Shown: positions 35,600 through 50,900, counted from the stretch's first letter. The stretch: 64,000 bases of DNA from Chamaecyparis obtusa (GCA_027943335.1 BSBK01000963.1:1659001-1723000); one strand, 5' to 3'. The notes: generated by a model not told the origin, from the sequence alone. Translations and numbers: made by a program.

Positions 35600-38500
35600 T
35601 TTGAAGTTCATAACCTTATCTCATATTGAACTTCACAACTCTTCTTATCAACAGCTTTCAAAAAATGTGAAAAATTTGATGTAGAGGTGAAAATTTTACC
35701 TCCTTCAATTAAATATTCTTTCACTTTATTTACTCCAACTGTCAAATTTACCTTTTCACATGCAATAGACTGAACTAGTTTTTCAGTCCTCTCCTTCTCA
35801 TAATCATTCTCTACTCCCAAAGTAGATGCATCCTCTAAACTTTTCATTTGCTCACGAATTTCTCTAACCAACTGACCCAAGTGATCAATTGGTGTAGCCT
35901 TCTCATGAAAATCTACATCAAGCACTAAGTTAGACAAAATGTCTCTTGTATTTAGGATTATTTGTGCCTCTTTCTTCAATTTCTCTTTCTTAGCTTTTGA
36001 CTTAATTGTATTTTTAATGTCCATCATTTCTTTTGGGCTCATGGAACTTAAGTCAGTTTACCCTTTAATAGCAGGAATATCTTCATCCATTTCAATGACA
36101 TTTTAAGGCATAGACTGGATAGTGGTTATCTTTTCAATATCCATGTCTACAATCTTCTCCTTGTCTACATTTTTTGCTTCTTTATTTCTACATGTTGTCT
36201 CTATTGTTATGTATTCCTTTTTCTGCTCAACTAATGTATCTATTTGTCAAATCTTGACTGGATCCATTGTCCTCTATCTCTTTCTCTGGTTGCTCTTGTG
36301 TGTCCTTTGGAGCTTCCACTAATTCCTTTATTGTGTCTTTTTGTTCCTTGTGTATCTCCGTGACTGGAACATCACTTGTATAAGTATCTATTGTGTCCTT
36401 GATCTCATCAAGAAGATTGTTATCAATTGTGACGTTCACACCATTTATGCAGGTCTACTATTTATCTATAAGTGCAATCACTTCTTCTTCCTTATTATCT
36501 TCTCCTTTCTCTTGTTCATCTTCCACTACAATATGTTCTTCATCCTCAACAAGACCTAAGTGCTTCTTCAAGATATTCACTATTTCATCTTGCACTAGTT
36601 GAGAATCACCAATCAGTAGTCTTGTAACTCTTGCTTTGTGTTAAAATTTGGTCTAACTTTATCTAAAATTTCTTTTATCTCTTCTGCATTTAGCTCAAGC
36701 TTTAAATGCATCAAGGCATATTCAATCAATTCTTTGTCTTCCTTCAAAAATCCCTTCCATCTAGCTTCAATTTTGTTGTATAGGGAAGTAGGAATTTGTC
36801 CTTGTAATTGTATAAGAGCCCGACTAAGCTGATTCATGCTTTCTACAATAACATCTTCAATTTTCCTTTGATCTTCTTCATTAAACCTACCATGATACTT
36901 GTTCACACTAGCAAGTATACCCCACTTCTTGACTTCATTAATAATCTTATCAATAGGGATAAATTTACTAGGATCGAGCTTAACAGTTTTAGTGGTAGGA
37001 GCACCAACCACTTTGGACTTCTTACCTTGTGCCTTAAGCTCTTTATGTTCTTATTCGGATTCTATTACTTATACTTCCTCTTGTACTTCCTTGTACCTTT
37101 TTTCTTTTTGCTTCTTCCTTTTACCACCAACATTTGCAGCAATAGCTTCTTTAGCCTTAGATCACTCAATTTGTGTCTTCTTTACAACTTTCTTTACTGG
37201 AGTCTTGGTAGGAGGAGAGGGTTTCTCCTTCTCAAGTTGTGATTCTTGTTTGTCTATCGGTTATGACTCTAATGGTTGTAGAATAAACTATTTCTACTTC
37301 TTCTTCTGTAGTAGTAGTAGTTGAGGAGTCAACTTTATATTTTTCTCTTTCTTTATCAATAACTTCCTTAGTGAAGCCATTTTGCAAAAATAATTTATCT
37401 ACCTCTTCTCTTACTTTTTTTTCAATGATTGATGTATTCAAAGTATCTACAACTTCAAGATAATTCTCCCTATAAGTTCCAAATCTCTTAGCATTAGGAT
37501 CAATGGGGTTCTTTAATAGCTCATCTACATACACAATAACTAAATCAACTTCTAACTCATAACCCATAGGTAAGGCCCGTGAAGTCCTAGCCCGACTACT
37601 ATCTCCATTTGACATGTATCGATATCAATCATAAAATCATATATCATTATTATACTTCTCAACAAAATGTAATGGAATCCTTTCTCTCTCATGCATTCTC
37701 TTCTAAAAATCCTTAAAATATCCCCATACTTTATCTGAAAACTAATTTGCAAGCATCCTAGCACAATTCTCCATTTGAACTACCACTAATGCACCTTCTA
37801 CCCAATTAATCAGTCCAACACTAGGAAATAAATTTTGAAAATAGAAAAACAAACCTACAAGAAATTATTTGTGCTTAAACACTTGCCTTTTGTCTTTCTT
37901 TATTTTATCCATGTTAAAAAATAACTGATCTCTCATTGTGCCACACAAATCATACTTCACATTCTCTTTTACCATCTAGTATGCACTATGAATTTTTGTG
38001 GTAGGTACACTGTTTATTCTACTTGAATAGAATAATTTGTATCTAACCACCATGGATGCAAACCTCACCACTTCATTTGTGATATCATTAATGGTCATTG
38101 CTCACTTGTCCCATTTAGATTTTGTTAGTTTTGTGACGACATCTTGTGGAATGGATCTAAGTCACAATATCTCTCTAGTAGCGCATAATCCTATCACAAC
38201 ATGAATGGATTCTTTTGTAATCTTGTATAGTCGAACCACCCACATAAAATTGTCATGCACCCTGCTCAATGCATATCTAGTCTATTCCTCTTCAAATTAT
38301 AAAGGAAAGCGAATCACATTCTCAAAACCTTTATCTACGGTCACCTTGTGCTCATCTTTCAACACCCAATCATTGCACAAATCTTTGTGTTGGTTCCTGG
38401 TTTGACAGGGTTTACATGTATAAAATGTTACCTAGCTACCCATCTAAATATATAATAAGTGGATAACTTCTTTGATGGACACCTAAATGGACTTGGACCA

Positions 38501-38740
38501 ACTAAAATGGCATTCAGTAAATCCCTTCTACACTTTTGGCTTTGCAAAACCAAGGCAAGTGTACCTATGATCTTTCTTCAAGCTTCTTGCAACAATTTGT
38601 ACTGGAAGATCACAAAAGCAAATATCTCATGTAAGCCTCAACATAAAGAGGAGATACTAGGTAGAAGCCAATCACCCATTGAACATCGGCTTGCATGGAG
38701 AATGAGATTAACTTATCAACTTGCTCAGACAACAAAAACA
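35600..38740 (-). pseudogene. Unidentified accessory reading frame of the retroelement, broken
   Basis: A long protein can be followed from about 38740 to 35600, interrupted by stops and small frame changes. N-terminal part: VIGFYLVSPLYVEAYMRYLL, KDEHKVTVDKGFENVIRF, MWVVRLYKITKESIHVVIG, MTINDITNEVVRFASMVVRY, LFFNMDKIKKDKRQVFKHK. Open segment 37615-37232 follows (MSNGDSSRARTSRALPMGYE, VDELLKNPIDPNAKRFGTY). A Lys-rich linker comes next (TPVKKVVKKTQIE, GGKRKKQKEK), then 37011-36613 (VGAPTTKTVKLDPSKFIPID), an acidic stretch, and 36042-35608 (MSPKEMMDIKNTIKSKAKKE, with predicted coiled coil). I recognise no enzyme motif. It lies in sense orientation after gag, where copia elements with extra 3' genes keep them. 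Function unknown. Confidence 0.6.
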
Positions 38741-40088
38741 TAAAATTAAGATATTTTGTAATTTGATTTAAGATTTTCTATGAAGAAAATGTAACTAAAT
38801 GTAAAGAAAACCCTAGCTTAGATCAGTGCCTTGTTCATTGGGCAATGTGTCATTTAAACACAAGACATCCTACCACAAGTTTGAGAAGTACAACTATATG
38901 ATTCATAACACATTTGCATTACAAAGTGTTAATCTTTAATTCTCTGATCAATCCTACTTATCACAATCCTAAAACAATATCCTATGGATTTACAGTTGAG
39001 ATTCAAGCATTTTAATTAATTCTTTGAATTAAAGCATGAATCCACCACATACATCATAAAAATGCAATGAAATAATAGGATCTTTGATCCAATCATATTA
39101 AAACACATAAGATTTACAATAGGAGAGGAATATAATCATAAAATATTGATGTGATTTCATTAAATTTGACTATACTTGTGATACAATATCTGATAATGCT
39201 TAAAAGACATAGAACTTGCAACAATCTTCACTAATTAATTTTTCTCCACACCTTGTTTTGGTATTTTTAGTACATACACATCAAACAACACAAAAAATAT
39301 GGACTGATACACTCAAAAAACTATATCTGAATAATAAAAAATCAGACCCCTTCTCATGGCCTTGATTGCCCTTTTATAGAAACAGGGGTAGCAACAAGCT
39401 ATAGGCCAGAGATGACACTTGTCAAATTTTTATATTCTTGGACAAAAGGAAACTTTAGATAGTACAAGATAGTAGTTTCAATAAAAGAGTATTCTTTACG
39501 CATCTTCAAGCACGTCCTTGTTGAGGTAGACTTGTGAATCAAACCCATGACGGATCAATAGCAACTGTGAATGTTGTATTAACTTTTTAAAATGATGTAA
39601 CACTGGTAAAAATTTCATTATGACATAGTACTTTCACTCCTTTGCATACATCCACACCCACTCACTATACTCATCCTCTACAACCATATTTTATTTGTCT
39701 CGTATTATTTTATCTTTGATTTTTTGAAAAAAAAATCCTCTTTTAATCATCTCTTGAAGCACCTTCATTATTTGTATTTATCTACCTTAGCCTCTTCACT
39801 CACATTCTATCTTAGTCAACCTCAGTCAACTTGATCCATTATCTCTAACTGTCATGTGGCATCTTGTGACTGACCTTTAGATCCACCTCTGCAACACCTA
39901 GCACACACATCGACCATCACACCTCCTCACTCACTAGTCAGCCTTGCCACACATCAACATTGTGTGATCCTGCAGTGAATAACAGTTGAGCATCTTAGTT
40001 CACTAGATCATGACAGTTGTTTATCTCTATAGGAAATTAATTGGTGCAGAGGATCAAAGGGATACTAATCATTGAGCAACTTTATCAT

Positions 40089-40492
40089 CCATTTAAAAGA
40101 TCTTCGTTGATTCAAAACATGTGCTCAATGATAATCCCTTTAGTTGCACGATGTATATTCTTAATACAATATCACATCTACCCGATATCCAAACGCACAT
40201 GGTGCAATCTTGTGCTCTCATAGTGTTTTCTCTCTCCTCAACATTCTGATCATGAGATCATGCCACCTGTCACCATTGGACTTGCATTCAATTAAAAGAT
40301 ATGTGTTGATCCAAAACATGTGTTGAATGATAAGCCCTTTAGTTGCACGATGTATATACTTAATATAATCTCACATCTACTCATTCTCCAAACACACATG
40401 ACACAATCTCATTCTCTTGCAGTGTCTTTTGGCTCCTCGACATTTTGATCATGGGATTATGCCACCTATCATTATTGGGCCCACATTCAATT
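40089..40492. repeat. Tandem duplication, two units of about 200 bp
   Basis: Units start at about 40089 and 40291. Shared phrases include CCCTTTAGTTGCACGATGTA, CACATCTAC and GATCATG(A/G)GAT(C/T)ATGCCACCT. Differences are numerous. Confidence 0.85.
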
Positions 40493-40646
40493 CATCTACA
40501 CTCGGCACGTGTCAAAATTTCAAGGACATTTTCAATTCTTTGTCAACTAAGATCATGGGACCACAAAATTTCAACACCTGGGACTCCCAGGCCCGCAATT
40601 CACTTACCTCCTGCATTCTTTGATGGAAGATGTCATACTTTAAAAG

Positions 40647-41105
40647 ATTCCCTTTGGAACTTTTATATTTACCTTACTCTACTTCCATTTTTTATTATTT
40701 GCACCCCGCATGTCAATTATCCGCTCTAAAGCATGGGCCCCAATCTTCTTTTCAAAGTTTTAGGATTTTACCTACTCTGCTTCTATTTCTGATAGGGAGT
40801 TTGGAGTTTCACTTACTTTGCTTCTATTTCTGATTACTTTCACCTCAAGCCCCCAATCTTCCCTTCAAGATTTTAGGATTTCACTTCCTTTGCTTCTATT
40901 CTCGATCACTTGCACCCCAAGCATCAAGTATTTGCATTGAAGTACTTAGCACATCCTTGAAGTTCAAACGTGCCATCAACTCGTCAAATTTATGATAACT
41001 TTCCTTTCTCACAATTAAAACTTCAGAATAAGTGGCCCCCAATTCTTCTTTTCATAGTTTCAAGATTTTTCCTACTCTGCTACCATTTCCGATCATTAGC
41101 ACTAG
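40647..41105. repeat. Array of four or five degenerate pyrimidine-rich units
   Basis: Units near 40647, 40738, 40806, 40850 and 41034 repeat the order CCCCAATCTTC, TTTCAAAGTTTTAGGATTT, CCTACTCTGCTTC(T/C)ATTTC and GATCA(C/T)TTGCACC. Confidence 0.7.
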
Positions 41106-42400
41106 GCCCCAACCTAATGAAAATGAATAAATTTCATTTGGAATGCCCTTGGAAAACTAGGCAAATGGATTCATGAAGCCTTTAAAATGGACATGGAGAA
41201 TATTTGTCATGTTTAGAATACAAGGGAACACTTGGATTGCACTCATCAATCACAAGTCCTGAAATGTAAGACCCAAAAGTGGGCTACTTGAAATTCCTGA
41301 TTAAGTACAAAGTGCAGATTACATGAAACACCTTACACTTGGCATATGCAGAATGTGTTTAAATTGGTTGTGGGGGTCTAAAAACTAAAACATATGAAAC
41401 TTGATATGTATTTAATATCTCCACAAATCAATAACTCATGAAACTCAATAGGGCTTAAATTATGCATTTATAAAGTAGGCTTGTTCAACTTGTTTCACAC
41501 TTAGGCAAGAATGCATATTGCAAGCTAGCTAGAAATGATATTTTACAAAACCACTTAAATCTGCAAACTAGGGACTGGGAATGAAAAAATGAGCTAAAAG
41601 GAAGGTGGGAAACATACCTATCTCCTGATAAAGCATAAAACTTACAAGGTATTTTAATGCTTGAATGCCAAAACATGACATCTCTCAAAATGTCAAAGGG
41701 CTTCTTAAAAAATTTCAATAATGCTAATCTCAAGAATTTGAGAGTACTAACACTTTATATAGTGATAATATATCATTTTCTCCTTAGTCTTCGATCTTAC
41801 AATGACTATAGGATCTAACATCCTCCAAATGCATTGCACTGTAGGGCACACTAGTTAGGGCACCCTTTTGATCATTTTCCATTGATTTATTAAGATGTCT
41901 CTTTAATACTGGCCTAGGTTTCTCTGTAATCTCGAAAATAATGGGAGTATCCATTCCGAAAATAATGAATTATAAGCTCAGAGATCCAATAAATACCTTT
42001 TAAATTACCACATCATGACTTATGAAAACCCGCACAAGTTTCTTGACCTAAATCACTTTAACACTTTTTGCAGTCACTTTAATCACTGACAATATGGTCT
42101 TACTTCGCTTCTTTGCCTCCTAGATTAAGCTCTTGAATGTGTGAGTGCAAAATAAGACTTAAAATCACCTTTTATCTTCCACCCCACTCAAGCATAAAAT
42201 GCATCACCGATTGACAACAAAATAACATGTCTCCACAAATCTTGTTAGCAGTTAACTAAAATTTCATGAATTTCCCCAAAACTTTATACATCACTTTCAA
42301 GATAGTCAAATGTATCTAAATATGCAAATAGAACTTACTACACATGCATCTAGGGGGTCTCCAATTGATTCAACAGTGCTTTCTCCCCTAAGTCAAACAT

Positions 42401-43728
42401 GACTTAGTTTGATGATGAATTCCCCACTCGCGATGAAGATGTGAGTCCTTCAGATGATTTCTCATCACTCCTTTTCATCTAGACTTGATTCATTTGCCTT
42501 ATAGTCTCTTCAGCATTCACAATATTCTTTCCCTTTTGCTTGTCAGACTGATTAACTGATTGGTTTACCTTATTGTTCTTTGCTCTACAAAACTTTGCAA
42601 TGTGTCCTATCTTGTGACAATGATAACATGCCATACCAGTTGATCTCCAAGGTCCTACATTACCTCTATTGGTCCTCAAACTACAATCGATCACCATCTG
42701 ACCATAGTTATGAAAAATTGAGCATGTAATATCCCACTGGTTCTCATTTTGATAGGGACTCTGTCAGTTGACATATGGCCTCTAATTTTTCACTTGTGTC
42801 CTACACCCATTAGCTCTATGACCATGTTTGTTGTAATTGTAACAATAACCATGAAAAGTACTTAGTCTATAATTAGGTCTAATAATTGGAACACTACATT
42901 TGATATTCTTGTATACATTAGCATTATGTCCAACTTTATGACAATTGAAACAAACTGGTTTATAGGGTCTCTTACCAGATTTCCTTTGATTTTACCTTAG
43001 GTGTAGACTTGTCATCTTACTTGTCCTTCTTGGTTCTAGAAGACTCACCAACCTCGTAGTTGGTGTAGCCTAATGCATAAGTTTCTCCATGCATTATTTG
43101 ATTCTTGAGTTGCTCATCAATTTTTGTAGAATTGTCATTGAATTTCTTGAGTAAATCATTTGCAGTTTTTAACTCACCTTTCAATTGCTCATTTTTTTCC
43201 TCATCTTTTCATTCAATCTTAGGGCTTCTTGATTCTCTTCATTTGTATCATGTAGTTGTTCATTAAATACACCAACTTCTTGTTCAAATTTGAAAACCTC
43301 ATCCTTCTTGGATTTAAGGACTTCATATTTGGCTTGTAGGGCTTCCTCTACCATTTTCCTTGCTACTTTTGCTGCCTTTATTGCTTCCATTTCTTCACCC
43401 ATTCAAATTGACAAATCTTATAACTCTCTTTTGATGTTCATCTTGTATTTATGTAGCTGCTCATTCTCCTGAGACAATTCTTCCAAGCCCACTTCATATT
43501 CCTCAGATCCACTTTGTTCATATAGTTGTTCAATGAGGTTCTGTCTTTCATTCAATTATTCAACAAGTTCTTGTCTTTTGAATTTTGACTGCTTGAGTTG
43601 ATCCTTCAATTTTTCAATGAACTCTTATGTATCTTCAAGTTTCTTTTTAAGCTACCTTTGATATCTCAAATTCTCCATATCTATCTCAAGGATCTTCCCC
43701 AAGCTATTAGGCTTCTTCAAGGGAACAT
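42401..43728 (-). pseudogene. Gag of the minus-strand copia-type element, with tandem zinc knuckles
   Basis: Minus-strand frame following the primer site. The N-terminal and middle parts (43680-43181) are charged and coiled-coil-like (KKDEVFKFEQEVGVF, LHDTNEENQEALRLNEKMRK). Downstream come four CCHC-type knuckles in a row: CFNCHKVGHNANVY, CYNYNKHGHRANGC, CSIFHNYGQMVIDC and CYHCHKIGHIAKFC. Only the last keeps all four ligands; the others have Cys to Tyr, Cys to Phe or His to Gln changes. Stops lie between segments. Arrays of knuckles are known in gag of some plant copia elements. The usual continuation into a DSG protease is missing. Confidence 0.78.
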
Positions 43729-43743
43729 GACTTTGATACCAAT
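43729..43743 (-). other. Primer binding site of the minus-strand element
   Basis: Minus-strand ATTGGTATCAAAGTC directly inside the 5' LTR, close to the initiator-Met site TGGTATCAGAGC. Confidence 0.8.
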
Positions 43744-45438
<1,695 letters not shown>

Positions 45439-45582
45439 TTGGGAAAGATTATATTTTTTTTTAATTAAAGATCAAGAATTCCAGCCCAATTATCAACCAA
45501 AGAGGTTGGAAACACTTGAAATAAGAACCAAAGACCCTATTTAGCAAAGGAGAAAATAGGGGACAAGCAAGAGCAGAAATAA

Positions 45583-45965
45583 CTAAGTAATTGTTGCAAG
45601 TTGTTTCATGCAAACACCAATTGCATCAATATGAGGATGCTCATTAACCATGGAATTACTCCATTTCACCCCTTTCTCTTGTTTAAAACTAGTCTTGGCA
45701 AGAAATTCAACAAGTTGATTTTGGTCACGCTGGCTATAAATCAAAATAACATCAGGAATGTTCTTCCACAAATCTTTAATTTGTAAAATGAAAAAGCTCA
45801 AGCGCCATGGCGTAATGGGGAAATTCCCTATATAGTCCAAAGCTCCTACAAGAACTTGAAAATTAGATTCAATGATCACTTTCTCTTGTCCCTGATTGAT
45901 TTTCCAAAAAGAGGCATAAAGGATATCGAAAGCTTCAGCCTCATTGTTAGTGGTAGTCCCTAAAC
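45583..45965 (-). pseudogene. LINE RNase H domain
   Basis: Reads GTTTNNEAEAFDILYASF, then VIIESNFQVLVGAL and LIYSQRDQNQLVEFLAKTS. The NEAEA motif and the IESNFQ motif (Asp replaced by Asn) mark the RNase H fold found at the C-terminus of many plant L1 elements. Confidence 0.82.
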
Positions 45966-46429
45966 TTTATAAATCCCAATGTAAAACGTACCATTGATGT
46001 TCCTACAAACAAAGCTAGTCACTGTTGCTCTTAAATTTCCTTTTGTGTGTTGATTTTAATCCATCCTAGAGGAGGTAGAGACCATTTTTTGTTACCTTGG
46101 TATACAAGGAGGCATAAGTTTAATTGGCACCCATATCCACCTCCCTATTACTAAGGCCACCATGAACCATCATGGTTATCATGACCTTACTCCAAATGGT
46201 ATTCCAAATCACATCAATAGAGCTAGAGGTCTCATGAATTTTTTTACTTATCTTGTCTAACCAAATCTGCCACTAGATAAAGTTCAAACCCAAAGTCTAG
46301 CCCAAACTCAAAGCTTTGGAGCCGAATCTTTTACCTTGCCATTTGTCTAAAATGTTGTTTCTATTTATCTATTCGTAATTCCTAAATTTGAATATCAAAA
46401 ATTATATTTCCTAGATCGTACAAGTAAAA

Positions 46430-46700
46430 GGACAATCAAACATAAAGTCCACAAAAGTTTCTTCTTAGTCGTTGCATAATACACACCTATACATGCGTAT
46501 GGACCCTCTGCATTGAATATTCTTAGAAGTAAGGATGTCATTGTGCATGAAGAACCAAGCAAAAATATTGACTTTAGGCCATCCTTTTGAGTGCCAAATC
46601 TTTAACCAATCCAATTCAAAGTAATTATGTTGGGGTTGCAAAGCCAGAAGAGTATCCAACTTTGATAGTGAAATTACCAAATCCACCACTCCCCCTAAGA
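46430..46700 (-). pseudogene. LINE zf-RVT (zinc-binding) region
   Basis: DWLKIWHSKGWPKVNIFAWF, then NDILTSKNIQCRG and RCVLCND, matching the plant LINE zf-RVT domain (W......PK...F.W......T..NL..RG....C.LC). Confidence 0.82.
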
Positions 46701-47371
46701 AATTTTATCATCACAATTATTACCAATGAGAAGTCAGCCAGACAAAATACCCTTAATAATAACTAAAAAATTAGGAGGAATGGGGACGACCCATTCATGA
46801 AGCTTTTTAAATTATTTATAACTAAAATTTTAAATTTGGTGGGTATTCAAATAGCACCAGGTCTTGATTCAACCTCTTATTTCCACAACCCCTTTAAATG
46901 GAAGCAAGGCAAGAAATTCCTGAATGATTGGGGGATGCATATCCTAAGTATTAGACCAAAAGAAAGCTCTATTAACTTTACCAATAATCTATAAAATATC
47001 ATCTTTGACAAGTTTGTAACCAAGATTCAATGCCTTCCAAGCAAGTAAACCATTCCCCTCAAGAGGAAGCTACTCACATCGCTCATATCAATCTTTCCAA
47101 TATATTTATTAGTTATCATTTTTTTGAAGAGATAATTTCAAGTGGAAATCCATCTCCAATAGAGCTTTCTCACCAAATATTTGTTACTTAACTCAACATC
47201 TATAAGGATCATACCATCTATAGATTTAAGCTGAGTAATCTTATTTCAACTAATAAGGGCCCACTTCATAGACTCTTTGGACCTGTTCCACAAAAATGTC
47301 CTAGATGGCTTGTCAATTTCCTTCCAAATGGAAGGAGCATCAAGGATAGAAAACTTATAGGTTAGCATGGC

Positions 47372-48760
47372 TTAAATAAAAACTTGAAGAAAGGCAAGTC
47401 TTCCCCCATAACTAAGCCACTTATTAGACCAATGCATAATTTTATATTTAATATGACCCAAAAGACCACACCAAATAACTATTGTAAGATTTTTATAATG
47501 GAGAAGGACTCCTGGATACTCAAAGAGGTAGAGAAGATAATGAAAAACTGAAGATAACAAGGATACATTGTTGCAGAGGAGGATCAGTATTGAAAAATAC
47601 CACCTTATATTTTTTAGCATTGATAACTTGTCTAGAGGTTTAGAGGTACACATGGAAAGTTTCAAATATCATCCTTGCTTCTGAGCAGGAGGTAGCACCC
47701 ATAAGCCTAGTATCATAAACAAATTGCAAGTGAGAAAATACTTTTTCTCCAATCTTGACTCTAGAGATAAGTCTTTGATTACACCTTTGGAGAAACAATC
47801 TACCCAAATCTTCTACCATAATGAGGAAAAGGAAGGGAGGTAGGGGGTCTCCTTGCTGCAAACCACACAAAGCATTGAAAGGGAAAGAATAAATATCATT
47901 AATAAGAACAATGTATGATGGAGAGAAAACACAACTTAGAACTCAATCAGTCCATAACTAAGAGAAGCCAAAATCATTCAACATTTGGGACAAGAAAGAC
48001 CACTCTACTTTGTCATAAGATTTAGAAATATCAAGTTTAATTAACATTCATCTTTGATTTGAATGATGTAATGAGCGTATGTATTCATGCACAATGACTA
48101 CTCCATCAAGTATTTGCATACCTTCGACAAAGCCACCTTGTCCCGAATATATAATCTTTGAGAGAAGGGGCTCGAGCCTTGCATGCACCACAAAATTAAT
48201 AATTTTATACACCACATTACATAAAGATATAGGGAAAAAGTTGGAGATTTGGTATCCTTCCCCCTTAGAGCTTTCAACATCCTTATATTGCTAAAAGATT
48301 CATAAACCACATCAAAGACAATCAATTATAAATCATTCTAGAAGGTCTGAAAGAACTCCATCGGGAACCCATCAGGGCTAGGAGCCTTACCAGTGTTCAT
48401 ACCAAAGAAAACCTTCTTAAATTCATCCAAATCAATAGGTTTCATCATAGCAAGGTTATCAAAAACATATATTAACATTGAAACAATATTTAGGACAACT
48501 TGTTGAGAGGCCTTGACATCCTCATTGCAAGTTGAAAATAGATTAGAGAAGTAATCTCTAGCATGGTCATGCATTGTTGTTGTAGAAGAAAAGATCTAAC
48601 TAGTAGCATCTTAGAAAATAATTAAATTGTTATTTTGCCTTCTATGAAAAGCAGTTCTATGGAAGAAGGTAGTGTTTTTGTCTCCCTCAAGAAGCCAAGC
48701 TACACAAACGTGTTGTTTCAAGTAAATCTCTTCTTGACTATCAATCTCTTCTATAGCCTT
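47372..48760 (-). pseudogene. LINE reverse transcriptase
   Basis: From the N-terminal side: WLLEGDKNTTFFHRTAFHRR, NTGKAPSPDGFPMEFFQ, GGFVEGMQILDGVV, IKLDISKSYDKVEWSFL, CGLQQGDPLPPFLFLIMVED, then HLQFVYDTRLMG. The catalytic FADD box reads FVYD, so the first of its two Asp residues is Tyr. The thumb region with YGGRLAFLQ follows. Several stops and frame shifts. Confidence 0.9.
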
Positions 48761-49199
48761 TCTAAGGAACTCATCTTCTAGTTTGAGTTGATCAATGATA
48801 ATACCTATTCTAAATTGGTTATTAATCTTATCCCATCTGATTAGCCAAGGGTCATGCTATGATTTAAAATTAGATATCTTGCGCCTCTTCCATTTTTTTA
48901 GTTGATCTTTGACATAGTGCAACTTCTTATGGATTTTCAACATAGATATTACATACTCAGAGTAAACCTCCTTCCTCTACACCAGAATTTGTAGCCTCAA
49001 CTCCTCAGTTTGGAACCAAAATTTTATAAATCTAAAAAGGATGATGATGGAAGCTAGAGAATATGCCTCCTTCAAGGAGAATTAGGGAATGATAAAAAAT
49101 AGGTCCTTCAAGAACATGAAAATTTAGCTTCCATTTAGTGAAGGAAACCTCTAAAACTAAAAATATGTCTAATATAACCTTTCAAGAATGAGGCTCAAC

Positions 49200-49794
49200 T
49201 CTTTTGTTCGTCCAGGTGAAGCTAGAGGAAGGATCAGACACATTAACCAAACTTAATTCAAAAATTTAAGTGCTATAAAATGACCCCCAAGAACTAAAGA
49301 GGGAAGCCAACCTTCTTGATCATTAGGAGACAATTTGGCATTAAAATCACTAGCAACAATCCAATCCATTGCCACACAATAGTGTCTCATACAATGAACA
49401 TTGGACCGTTTCCTCTTGACCCATCTAAGGACTAAGCACCATAAAAATTAGTGATAACAATCTGTTCAAAAGTTTCTTTATTTTTAAAGAGGGAGTAGAG
49501 AACATCTCTACCCACAATTTGGCCCAAGGTAATCCACTCTAGCGAGTTCCACATTGTAAAAATACCTCTAGAGGCTCCTTGAGAAGCCACTCCCATATGA
49601 TCAACACCTTTCCACATTTTACTAATGACTTGAGACATGAAATCCAAAGTCATATTTGTTTCTTGAAGAAGAAGAAAGTTAGTTTTAGATTTTTCCAAAA
49701 GTCTTCGAACAACATTTTGATGTGATTTGTTTTTAATCCTCCATTGTTCCATGATTGTACAATAATTTTGAGCCCTGTGACAAATAGGACTCAA
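49200..49794 (-). pseudogene. LINE apurinic-type endonuclease
   Basis: KSKTNFLLLQETNM carries the catalytic Glu of the QET motif. GASRGIFTMWNSLEW and VITNFYGA follow, then WIVASDFNAKLSPNDQEG, the counterpart of the GGDFN motif. Matches exonuclease-endonuclease-phosphatase domains of L1 elements. Confidence 0.85.
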
Positions 49795-50188
49795 GTGGCT
49801 TAACTATTCCTTCATGGATCATTTTCTCTCCCTGAGAATTCAATTGATCTTTGGTAGATTTCCTTCCCACCCTGAGAGAACTATTATTTTTTAGGCATTT
49901 TTCTATTTGGTTGAGATCAAGAGAAGGTTTCCCCTGATTCTTATCAGGTATTCCTATACTAACATCTATTTTTGGAGATTATTCTGGGTTAATAACTTTC
50001 ACATTCTCCTGAGAAATGAGAGAATCATAGGGGCAACTGTTGAGCTCTTGCATTTGGGGGAGCTCAGAAGAAGGTATTGCTAGTTGAGCAAGATCTATTA
50101 AAGTAGTTTCTTCCACAAAATCCATTGTTTGATTAGTCTCTTGATCCAAAAGGGTATTAAATATCTCATATCTATTGGTAGATCATTG

Positions 50189-50191
<3 letters not shown>

Positions 50192-50240
<49 letters not shown>
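50192..50240. repeat. (CT)n microsatellite within LINE ORF1
   Basis: About 49 bp of pure CT (GA on the coding strand), giving an Arg-Glu repeat in one frame. A replication-slippage expansion inside the element. Confidence 0.97.
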
Positions 50241-50243
<3 letters not shown>

Positions 50244-50359
50244 TTCGTACCATCATGCACTTGGACACCTTGAGGAGCATGAACATGGGAATGTTGTTTG
50301 TTAGTATTGATTTATTTCTCAGAGTTGGATGGATTTAAGCCTGAGAGTTCAAGGGCAGG

Positions 50360-50900
50360 GTTTGCAGAGAAGGGAAAAATCTAGCTAGATGCTCGTAACT
50401 ACAACAAACTCTACATCTAAAGGGCATGGCCTCATAGTCTAGTTGTTGAAGCCAAATTGATTAATTGACAACAAGCTCATATTCAATAAGAATAGGTTGG
50501 GAAAAATCCATTTCCACACAAGTTATGGCATAAATAACTGAAGTAACTTCTATGGTATCTTTAAAAAACCCCATATATCAGCCTATTGAGTTGCCAATGA
50601 GGGAAAAAATCTTCTTGGTCCAAAACTCCATAGTTTGGGTATACATCCTAATCCAAATAGGTATTGTTGCTAGTTCAACATGGGAGTCAAAACTAATTTT
50701 CCATGGTTGAATAAAGAGGCCACCAGGCCCATAGTTTATTTTCTTATACTCAAAATGCTTAGCATGATCATCTAGGGAAGAAAAAATGACAATGAGATAA
50801 CCATTTCCAATAAACCATAGGGAGTACTCATCAAAGGGTTCCAAGTTGCTTCAAATCCATGAGTGGAGGAACTAAACAGACAGACAAAGGCCAAAAAATT
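50360..50900 (-). pseudogene. LINE ORF1 (DUF4283-like plus zinc knuckle)
   Basis: MEPFDEYSLWFIGNGYLIVIF, then GPGGLFIQPWKISFD and ELATIPIWIRM, the pattern of DUF4283 nucleic-acid-binding ORF1 proteins of plant LINEs (IPIWIR is diagnostic). A zinc-knuckle remnant PFRCRVCCSYEHLARFF follows, its last Cys changed to Phe. Confidence 0.83.

Larger units (their letters stand above)
38741..42400 (-). other. Element interior without recognisable coding, carrying internal repeats
   Basis: Where pol would be expected nothing matches. A minus-strand TATATAAAG at about 41760-41752 followed by an 82-codon open frame (41733-41485), and a TATAAAAGG near 39375 on the minus strand, hint at a further nested or captured sequence, but no borders were found. 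Confidence 0.4.

Noticed and set aside
36122..37324. Plus-strand open frames of up to 144 codons
   Set aside because: They are antisense to the accessory frame of the minus-strand retroelement, whose charged, Lys/Glu-rich translation is the plausible one; the plus-strand products are Ser/Cys/Phe-rich.
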